A DNA stretch of 64,000 bases. Origin: Mermis nigrescens. Lineage: Eukaryota > Nematoda > Enoplea > Mermithida > Mermithidae. The notes under the pieces were generated by a model. The model worked only from the letters and a program-made list of their open reading frames with translations. It was not told the DNA's origin and made no database searches. Shown here in pieces: positions 58,701-64,000 of this stretch (the first letter of the stretch is position 1; every line of letters begins with the position of its first letter). The DNA lies in contig JAVLUZ010000154.1 of assembly GCA_036768485.1 (NCBI GenBank), positions 26,215,637 through 26,279,636 on the forward strand, in the 5' to 3' direction. A program made the position numbers and the translations under genes.

Positions 58701-59769
58701 GTTGTTATGCAAAGTGACTCCGTGATTGAAAGATCAAAGGGCTTGGATGCTCGGCTTTTAACCATACCTGGGTTTGTGGGTATGCACCCCCAGAAACCAA
58801 AATACTCCCCAGAATTCAATTTTTGAAGTTTTTTTTGTTGTTTTTTCGTAATTTTTGATACCAATGGATAGTGCTCGATGAGAAACGTTGAAAAATGGTG
58901 TTTTTTCGCCATACATCTATTTTTAAGGCCATTTTTTGACCTTTGGAAAAATCTCGCACCCCCATAACTTTTTTGCCGCCCACATATGCTTATAACCTGA
59001 ACTGAACTGAAAGTGAAATAATTTATTGCTGAAACGCGTTAATTACGAAGGATTCAAGAAAATACGCAAATACGGTCAATAAAGTGAAAACGTACGGCGA
59101 AAGGCGACAAGCGAGTCATAAAAATGACGATTTACGCTTAAATAAGATGATTGCTATGCTAGGCGTCTTTATAAATAGCAGATGTGTATGTAGCTTATCA
59201 CTTTGATTCGGTTCACACTATCAGAGAGAGACGCCTGTATGCTACATATCTCTCATTTTCAAATTTATTTAAAAATATTATTTATCTTAAATAATAACAA
59301 TATTCGGAAAAATAAAATGACGAATTATATTTAACAAAATTAAATTGCTTAAAATAAAAATTAATAGAAATTTTTATATTTAACACCTCTTAATTAAGTA
59401 CCTACTAATTAGTTATTTATGAGCGGTAATTATTTAAGGCTTGGAGTGCGACAAAAACATAGAGATGATGGGTTCAAATTTTCTTGATTTGCCTGTTCGA
59501 TTCGCGTACGATTTTTTGAAGACGCGCGGTCGTTTCAGTACGCTATCAAAGGAACGCGATATTTGCGTACAATGTCACGTGTGCATTTGTCATCTGGCTC
59601 ATAAATGCGCTCAACTCTTGCATAAGCGAGACGACCCTAAATCTTTGCTTAAGAGTATCCTGGAACAAACAATTTTATTTTGCTCGAAAATTGTGGACGC
59701 CGATGAGAGAACCTGTCGGATCGAGGCTATAAACGCCAATTTTGCTCAGGTCGTTCATGGTTTACTCAG
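40525..59769 (+). CDS. MMS22L: MMS22-like DNA repair protein gene, partial (multi-exon)
   Basis: Proposed exons: 40525-40797, 41839-41959, 46738-46874, 48887-49088, 50177-50558, 51106-51254, 52114-52242, 54104-54308, 55397-55782, 56623-56781, 57160-57615, 59439-59769; about 975 codons. MMS22L with TONSL loads RAD51 at stalled forks. The strongest match is in exon 52114-52242: a Gly-Arg-x-x-Ser-Lys-Phe-His block, then Leu-x-Glu-x-Gly-Leu-x-Asn-Phe-Phe, as in vertebrate MMS22L. Exons 2 and 4 also match (Gly-Leu-Leu-Leu-x-x-Gly; Pro-Cys-x-Cys before a Trp-Leu-Leu-Ile helix). All junctions have GT...AG and agreeing phase except exon 2 to 3, where a small exon may be missing. The protein is predicted all-helical. 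N-terminal about 60 and C-terminal about 240 residues were not found. Introns are full of MITEs. Confidence 0.8.
41839..41959 (+). CDS. MMS22L: MMS22L exon block 2
   Basis: Helical block with Gly-Leu-Leu-Leu-Asp-Val-Gly-Tyr-Leu, close to the vertebrate block Gly-Leu-Leu-Leu-Tyr-Ile-Gly-His-Leu. Acceptor GGTAG at 41838 fits the phase of block 1. Donor GTAAGT at 41960. Confidence 0.7.
42128..42400 (+). mobile_element. MITE family X, copy 1
   Basis: Begins ACATGTAACGGCTCGGAATT, then GGCCATTTT before a G-rich run and a TCCAATTTT stretch. Same order of words as 46363-46580. Ends not mapped exactly. Confidence 0.55.
43902..44320 (+). mobile_element. MITE family W, copy 1, with internal duplication
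   Basis: Starts TATACATGCACGGCATGG and has the W-family words TTTTTTGACG and GACGATGCTCT. Its right part contains the 66-bp duplication. Confidence 0.55.
44189..44320 (+). repeat. 66-bp tandem duplication
   Basis: 44189-44254 and 44255-44320 differ at one base (TGATACAT versus TGATGCAT), so the duplication is recent. Confidence 0.9.
45950..46340 (+). mobile_element. MITE family W, copy 2
   Basis: GGCATGCTTAGCATGGGAG start, GTGCCTTTTTTGGGCCCAAA, GACGATGCTCTATC, and the end GATCATGTATTG. Same word order as copies 3 and 4. Confidence 0.7.
46363..46580 (+). mobile_element. MITE family X, copy 2
   Basis: TAACGGCTCGAAATTCCGGG start, TCCAATTTTGGACC and TTTTCTGGCTTTGGAG inside. Related to 42128-42400 and 58400-58600. 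Confidence 0.6.
46738..46874 (+). CDS. MMS22L: MMS22L exon block 3
   Basis: Acceptor TTTCGTAG at 46737, donor GTAAAT at 46875. Encodes Leu-Glu-Ser-Trp at the front and Lys-Trp-Gln-Leu-Leu-Asp-Leu-Leu-Leu near the end, like the vertebrate helix before the Cys-rich block. Ends on a complete codon, which fits block 4. It was found by reading between stops and is too short for an ORF listing. Confidence 0.62.
47752..48110. repeat. Repeat with GGCGCGAAGCGCC palindrome in intron
   Basis: GC-rich ends (GGGGGGCGGAC left, GGAGACTGCCGCC right) and a perfect palindromic module at 47981-47993 followed by GAAAATTTGAAG. A related start (CTATACATGCACATAGGGGG) begins another repeat at 48283. Confidence 0.5.
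48887..49088 (+). CDS. MMS22L: MMS22L exon block 4
   Basis: Acceptor CAATCAG at 48886 in phase with block 3, donor GTATGT at 49089. Pro-Cys-Ala-Cys then Leu-Phe-Trp-Leu-Leu-Ile parallels the vertebrate block Pro-Cys-Leu-Cys with Leu-Trp-Val-Leu-Leu-Ile. Confidence 0.75.
49683..50090 (+). mobile_element. MITE family W, copy 3
   Basis: CAGACATGCACAGCATGGG start, GTGCCTTTTTTGGCCC, GACGATGATCCATC, and the end GTTCATGCATG. The flanks CTCATGTC and CTCATTGTC suggest an 8-bp duplication with one indel. Confidence 0.7.
50177..50558 (+). CDS. MMS22L: MMS22L exon block 5
   Basis: 127 codons. Acceptor ATCCTTAG at 50176, donor GTAAGT at 50559. Phases fit both neighbours. Similarity to known MMS22L is weaker here; membership rests on phase, open frame and position. 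Confidence 0.72.
50743..50980 (-). mobile_element. hAT-type MITE family R, copy 5
   Basis: 238 bp. Ends CATACATGGGTGTG and CGCCCACCTCTG. Flanks ATGTACAC and ATTTACAC match at 7 of 8. Confidence 0.85.
51106..51254 (+). CDS. MMS22L: MMS22L exon block 6
   Basis: Acceptor ACATAG at 51105, donor GTGTGT at 51255. Ser-Tyr-Ala-Leu-Phe-Leu-Asn-Ile matches the vertebrate Ser-Tyr-Thr-Ile-Phe-Leu-Cys-Ile block just before the conserved exon. Phase fits both sides. Confidence 0.74.
52114..52242 (+). CDS. MMS22L: MMS22L exon block 7 (best conserved)
   Basis: Acceptor TTATTTTCAG at 52113, donor GTATAC at 52243. Contains Gly-Arg-Ala-Phe-Ser-Lys-Phe-His and Gly-Leu-Val-Asn-Phe-Phe-Asp-Leu-Phe-Leu, the clearest MMS22L signature in the window. 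Joins block 8 in phase, though a symmetric exon between them cannot be excluded. Confidence 0.82.
53658..54079 (+). mobile_element. MITE family V, copy 1
   Basis: About 420 bp. Starts TTTTTTTGCCCAAGGTCCG and ends GCCGAATACAAAAAAT. Contains a near-palindrome like TCTTTGTACATGTACAAAGA near 54004, two GCGCGAAGCGCC modules, and a GTACTATAATATAGTAC palindrome near 53740-53756. It ends 25 bp before an MMS22L acceptor. Confidence 0.78.
54104..54308 (+). CDS. MMS22L: MMS22L exon block 8
   Basis: Acceptor GAATTTTTCAG at 54103, donor GTGCGG at 54309. Helical, with Ala-Val-Leu-Thr-Leu-Ile-Ser-Ile in place of the vertebrate Trp-Thr-Leu-Leu-Ser-Ile block. Phase agrees with blocks 7 and 9. Confidence 0.75.
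54926..55357 (-). mobile_element. MITE family V, copy 2 (inverted)
   Basis: Same word order as copy 1 on the opposite strand. Starts TTTTTTGTATTGGGC and ends with CGGACCTTGTACATAAT. Lies 40 bp before an acceptor. Confidence 0.78.
55397..55782 (+). CDS. MMS22L: MMS22L exon block 9
   Basis: 128 codons. Acceptor TTCTTATTTAG at 55396, donor GTAATA at 55783. Helical and moderately charged. Ends in Thr-Phe-Thr-Asp-Cys, near the vertebrate Asp-Phe-Thr-Leu-Leu block. Phase fits both sides. Confidence 0.75.
55952..56368 (+). mobile_element. MITE family V, copy 3
   Basis: TTTTTTGTATAAGGTCC start and GGATACAAAAAA end, giving a short inverted terminus. Internal order as in copies 1 and 2. Three V copies thus lie within 2.7 kb. 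Confidence 0.8.
56623..56781 (+). CDS. MMS22L: MMS22L exon block 10a, left of MITE
   Basis: Acceptor TGCATTGTAG at 56622, in phase with block 9. Contains Val-Pro-Gln-Ala-Val-Ile-Arg-Arg, comparable to the vertebrate Cys-Pro-Gln-Val-Val-Ala-Arg. The coding frame runs into a W-family MITE at 56770. A GT at 56782, 12 bases inside the MITE, can serve as donor. Confidence 0.6.
56770..57169 (+). mobile_element. MITE family W, copy 4, inserted in an MMS22L exon
   Basis: 400 bp. Ends CATACATGCACAG and CTTGAAG's inverse reading to CATGTATG. Flanks CACACAAC (56762-56769) and CCCACAAC (57170-57177) match at 7 of 8, a hAT-like duplication. The coding frame on both sides agrees if the MITE and one duplication copy are ignored. 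Confidence 0.82.
57160..57615 (+). CDS. MMS22L: MMS22L exon block 10b, right of MITE
   Basis: Begins ten bases inside the MITE end if the AG at 57158-57159 is the acceptor; phase then matches the GT at 56782. Donor GTAAGA at 57616. About 150 codons, with several hydrophobic helices and Leu-Leu-Gly-Leu-Leu-Val. Corresponds to the region after the Pro-Gln-x-Val block in MMS22L. Confidence 0.72.
58400..58600 (+). mobile_element. MITE family X, copy 3
   Basis: TCCAATTTTCGGCCAAAACG and TTTTCTGGCTTTGGAGG as in 46363-46580. A reverse copy is likely at 54690-54830. Confidence 0.55.
58763..58988 (-). mobile_element. hAT-type MITE family R, copy 6
   Basis: 226 bp. Ends CATACCTGGGTTTG and GCCCACATATG. 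Flanks CTTTTAAC and CTTATAAC match at 7 of 8. Confidence 0.85.
59439..59769 (+). CDS. MMS22L: MMS22L exon block 11 (last recognised)
   Basis: Acceptor TTATTTAAG at 59438, donor GTAACA at 59770. 110 codons, with a Cys-rich helix (Cys-Val-Gln-Cys-His-Val-Cys-Ile-Cys). Joins block 10b in phase. It ends with a helix like that before the C-terminal domain. The remaining C-terminal exons are probably right of the window. Confidence 0.72.
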
Positions 59770-60906
59770 GTAACAAGCAGATGATATGACAGCATAACTA
59801 AGCATGCATGGGGAGGGGCTTGGGGTCTAGACCTCTAGAATGGAAAAAGGAAATTTTCGGTGAAAAATACGGCAAAGTCATGGTCAGTTTTTACGCCATT
59901 TAAGCATTTACGTCAGTTTTGAGGCCATTTTGACTCAAAAAGCTTTCTGACTTACCCCCTCTTCCAGGTAGGCCGTGCTGTACTTTGCATCTATGTACAT
60001 ACAAACGAGTATGAACATAACTGCTGTCTAATTTTAACGAATTCAAAATTTTTTAATCGAAATTCCTGTCATAAACTACAGGAGTAACTTAAACAACAGA
60101 GCTCTCAATACAAAGAAATAGAACAACCTCCTTTTTATCATTTTGTACAGAAGTAGCGAAAATTAAAATAACAAAGCTTTAAAGGTTTTTCAGATTTTCT
60201 TGATAAATAATTTCTAGACTTAATGAATCCTCCCCTACAAATTAGTTCGCGTCTTACATATCGTTAGTGGCTTGTTTTTCGCAAATAAGCTGGAGAAATT
60301 TATTATAAGTTTTTAAAATTTTTGAATTACTCCATCGAATGATGCGAGTATTATTTAATTTATATAACTCCATTCTTCAATTTTGATGGACGATTTCAAA
60401 ATATATTCAATTTGTACGCTGGCCAACACTCTAATTGGATGAGCTGCAGCTTTCTCGTGTAATGTAGACAGACGCTTGAATTTTTAGTCAAAAATATAAG
60501 GAAAATTAAATTTCTGTACTAAAACATCGAGGAAAGATCTGACTAATTTTTTTAGAAAATCAGGAGCTACACTATGTGGAAAAACTTTTAAGCGTTGCTA
60601 TTTTACTAAAATTTACATACTAGAGGGCTGGTTGATTTCAAAATTTTGGGATTATTTGTCACATATTTATGGACACGCATCACAAAAATGTGAAGTAATT
60701 TTTGTAACTCTCTTGACGCCACACCTGGACAATGGGTTCAACCTGGTTCAACCCGGTATCACCTGACGGCCACTGGTATCACCTGGGAAAATGGCGGGTG
60801 TCACCTGAATTGTTTTGTAAAAAATGAAGATACACGCTGCAAAACCAATGTAGGATTACTAAAACATGTGAATGGATTATTTAGACATAGAGCCCAATCA
60901 GTAGTC
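59770..60906. other. Intron or intergenic, no exon seen
   Basis: A G-rich repeat remnant (59805-59990) and AT-rich DNA. At 60718-60815 words such as GGTATCACCTG recur three times as a small minisatellite. Confidence 0.45.
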
Positions 60907-62006
60907 CAACTAAACAACCAACCAACCAACCAGTCAGCCAACCAACCAATCAACCAACTAACTAATTAACTAACTAACCAACCAGCCAACCAATCAACCA
61001 ACTTATCAACCAACCAACCAAACAACCAACCAACCAACCAGCCAATCAACTAACTATAAGTAACTAATTTCAAAAGTAACTAACTAACTAACTAACCAAC
61101 CAGCCAACCAATCAACCAACTTATCAACCAACCAACCAAACAACCAACCAACCAACCAACCAATCAACTAACTATAAGTAACTAATTTCAAAAGTAACTA
61201 ACTAACTAACTAAAGAACAAACTAAGTAACCAACCGATCAACCAATTTACCAACCAACCAAACAACTAAACAATCAACCAACCAACCAACCAGCCAGCCA
61301 ACCAACTAAGCAACCAACTAACCAGTCAAGCGACCAACCAACCAGCCAGCCAGCCAACCAACCAACCACTCAACTAAAAACTAACTAACCAACCTGCCAG
61401 CCAATCAACCAACTTATCAACCAACCAACCAACCAAACAATCAACTAACCAAGCAAACAACCAACCAGCCAACCAACCAACCAACCAGTCAACCAACCAA
61501 CCAACTAACCAACTAACCAACTAAACAACTAACCAACCTACTAACTAACTAACTAATCAACCAATCAACCAACCAACTTACCAACCAACCAACAAAACAA
61601 CCAACCAGCCAACCAATTAACCAACCAACCAACCAACCAACCTACTAACCAGCTAACCAACCAACCAACCAACTTACCAACCAACCAACAAAACAAACAA
61701 TCAAACAAACAAACAGTCAACCAACCAACTAACCAGCCAATCAACCAACCAACTAACCAGCCAATCAACCAACCAACTAACCAGCTAGCCAACCAACCAA
61801 CCAACCAACTGACCAACCAACCAACTAACCAACCAACAAACTAACTAATTAACTCACTAACTAACTAACTAGCTAATCAGCCAACCAACCAACCAGTCAA
61901 CCAATAGCAACCTAAACAGCCAACCAACCAACCAATTAATTAACCAACCAACCAACCAAACAATCAACAACCAACCAACTAACCAACCAATCAACCAACC
62001 AACCGG
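60907..62006. repeat. (AACC)n microsatellite with higher-order units
   Basis: About 1.1 kb of AACC units with AACT, AATC and AGCC variants. A larger unit of about 117-119 bp ending in TAACTAATTTCAAAAGTAAC appears twice (about 60975-61092 and 61093-61210). Trp/Leu/Val/Gly repeat frames on the minus strand are artefacts. Confidence 0.95.
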
Positions 62007-62062
62007 CTAAAAAATTTTCGAGCAATTTTTGTTCAATTTCAACAAAGACATCTTGGGCAAAA

Positions 62063-62690
62063 GGCCTAGTTTTGTATTCGGCAAAGATTTTTTCCGATCT
62101 ATTAGGACTTTTTAGGACCGTCTTTGTAAAAGACAAAGATTTCTGGTACGACAAAATCAGTAGAACTGTCAGAATTTCAAGAAATTTCCGAAATTTTGTC
62201 TGTTCGGTATGCATTTATAGCTGTAAACATTGATAGAGCGAATACAAAAACATCAATGTTTTCCGGCACCTCGCGTCGATTACTGTGTTTTTTCTCTCTA
62301 TAAACCTCCAACATTGAGTTTAAAAGTTTGAATCAGCCAAAAGATTCAGGCCTTTGTTATAAAAGTTGTCTGCACTGTTTATTTATTGGATGACTAAAGT
62401 TGACCTGAACGTATGATAAATATGTCAAAATTGTTTTGCACAAATTTGGCAATTTTTTGTTTTATCAGTCCACAAAACTTCGAAATTGTGTTAAGGACTG
62501 TAGAAATAATAAAATTTTTCGAATTTTCTAAATTATTTGTCAATAAAAAGGCCGCAAAATCTGCTTGAAAATAAAAATATCAAAATTTTTTAGCTCTTCT
62601 GTATTTTTCATCTTTAGAAACCTATAAATTGAAAAACTTTGGGGACCGTCTTCGCATTTGTACGAAGGGACCTTGTATAAAAAACACTGA
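62063..62690 (-). mobile_element. MITE family V, diverged copy 4
   Basis: TTTTGTATTCGGCAAAGATT at the left, GGACCGTCTTTGTAAAAGAC inside, and GGGACCTTGTATAAAAAACA at the right end. Interior enlarged. Confidence 0.6.
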
Positions 62691-62699
62691 ATAAAGGTA

Positions 62700-64000
62700 T
62701 GTCAATCGGCGATGGCGTCAGGGCATAAGACCCGCTACTGGGGCTTGGCATTTAAGGCTGAAGTCAAACATTGAATGCACATATTTCTTGCATTTCTTAT
62801 CTTCAGAAAGGTGCCAAATTGAGCTTAACAGCATAAAAACGCACAAATTTCTCGACGCTTTGCGCCAAATACAATTGATGCATTGCTTATATATGTACGG
62901 AAACCTGCAAAAGTGAGCATAAGAGAGTAAATGTATCGAAAATTTCCAGTGCTTCGCGCCAAATATAATTTCAATTCCATACATTCAGAAAGCTGCACAA
63001 TTGTGCTTGAAAAGATGAACAAATCGAAAACTTCCGGCGCTTCGTGCAAACTATAATTATTGCATTGCTGTTTAGAAAGTTGCAAAATTTAGGTAAAAGT
63101 GTAGAAATCTCAAAAATTTTCGGCGCTACACGCCAGGCATGATACTCGATTATTTATATCGAGAAACATGCAAATTTGAGCCTAAAAGAATAAAAATATA
63201 GAAATATTCTGCGCTTCGCGCCATATATTATTTAAGCACTGTCTAAATTCAGAAAGCTTCAAAATTCAGCTTAAGGGAAAGACGTCAAAATTTTCGGCGC
63301 TTCGCGCCATAGTCTTATAATATGCACGTTTCTGCACTATTTGTCTTATAAGGCTGCAAAATTGAGTTTAAAAGAGAAGGAATATTTTAAAAATTTTCCT
63401 TCGCCATTGTTTATAGCTCTTTCAGAAATGCTCAAAAATGCGTTTATTTTCGCCAATCTCCTAATGGTTCTCGATATATCTGACGTCAAAGTTTGCGATC
63501 CACTTTGGATCCTGGATACCGGGTTGTTTAGTCGAATATATTTTTGTACTGGGTTAAAGTTTTACAGCTGCTGTAAAAGTTCCGAGGACAAAAATCTACC
63601 GGAATTTAACCTTTTCCTTATCAACTCTGAATGCCTCAAAATGAAGTCGAAGATATGGAAATGCCATAATATTCCATTAATGGTGCCGAATTTACTAATT
63701 TATTCATATGTCTGTTTTTATAAATTCCTAAAATTGAGCTGAATGTGAAATTATCAATATTTCTGCTGGATTTAATATTTTTATTTCCTGTTTCGCATGA
63801 AAAAAGCATTTAAATACCTAAGCGAAGTTTGAGGATGATTAGGGCTGCAAAATGAGTTTTATACTCGTATCTTCGAAAAGCCATCATATTGAGCTGAAAA
63901 GGATAGAAGGTCAAGATTCTTTGGCGCTTCGTGCCAGATGTAATATTTATTGATGTTTTAAAAAATAAGAAGACCAAAATTTTCCCGCACTATTTGGCAG
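62700..64000. repeat. Degenerate tandem array, units of about 88 bp, with GGCGCTTCGCGCC palindrome
   Basis: The palindrome or a variant occurs at about 62857, 62951, 63041, 63125, 63213, 63299 and 63924; spacing between the first six is 84-94 bp. Between them the words CAGAAAGCTGCAAAATTGAG and TCAAAATTTT recur. The array runs to the window edge. A 133-codon frame at 63341-63742 lies within it and looks like chance. Confidence 0.75.

Larger units (their letters stand above)
57616..59438. other. Intron with MITE copies
   Basis: Contains a G-rich repeat near 57860-57900, family X (58400-58600) and R copy 6. No exon recognised. Confidence 0.5.

Noticed and set aside
61565..61816. Trp/Leu/Val/Gly repeat protein on the minus strand
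   Set aside because: Pure translation of the (AACC)n microsatellite.
62700..63310. CRISPR-like array of spaced repeats
   Set aside because: Eukaryotic context. Repeats are degenerate and the intervening segments are related to one another rather than unique spacers.
63341..63742. 133-codon frame as a C-terminal MMS22L exon
   Set aside because: It lies in the tandem array, contains array words such as GCAAAATTGAG, and does not resemble the MMS22L C-terminus.

Overview
The window is a stretch of nuclear DNA from an animal, most probably an arthropod. The reasons are spliced genes with GT-AG introns, a protein-primed-polymerase Polinton, a CR1/jockey-type LINE, a Ty3/Gypsy LTR retrotransposon and many hAT-type elements with 8-bp target duplications. 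I cannot name the species. There are two halves: a nest of mobile elements (1-39235) and a large cellular gene swollen by transposon-filled introns (about 40500 to beyond 59769).

1-12102: a nearly complete Polinton (Maverick) with inverted repeats of about 850 bp. It carries, all on the + strand, a zinc-finger/protein-primed DNA polymerase B, a chromodomain integrase, a packaging ATPase, two small conserved proteins, a putative internal virion protein, a major capsid protein, an adenovirus-type cysteine protease and a penton-like protein. Most are broken by stops and frameshifts. A repeated TCTATAAATA-like motif stands about 27-39 bp before the first ATG of nearly every unit. Genes that lack it overlap or abut the gene before them at ATGA-type junctions.

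12103-28950: the host of that Polinton, a Ty3/Gypsy retrotransposon whose 5' LTR and most of gag lie left of the window. It has a CCHC gag, a DTG protease, RT-RNase H, an HHCC/DDE integrase, and then a long third open frame that begins with a DEDDy 3'-5' exonuclease-like domain. A polypurine tract and a 3' LTR of about 1 kb follow. Two hAT-type elements interrupt it (13786-15540 and 20157-24324), each with a perfect 8-bp duplication. The second contains further nested elements up to five levels deep.

28951-39235: dispersed MITEs, a 5'-to-3' LINE on the minus strand (31817-about 35690) with a PHD-like ORF1 and an endonuclease/RT ORF2, and another hAT-type element (36881-39227).

40525-59769: at least twelve exon blocks on the + strand whose products resemble MMS22L, the partner of TONSL in repair of stalled replication forks. 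The N- and C-terminal ends were not found. Intron phases agree across nearly all junctions. One coding exon is split by a 400-bp MITE that itself offers a phase-matched GT...AG pair, so it may have become an intron.

59770-64000: MITE remnants, about 1.1 kb of (AACC)n microsatellite, and a degenerate tandem array of about 88 bp units centred on a GGCGCTTCGCGCC palindrome. The same palindromic module recurs in several otherwise different repeat families across the window.
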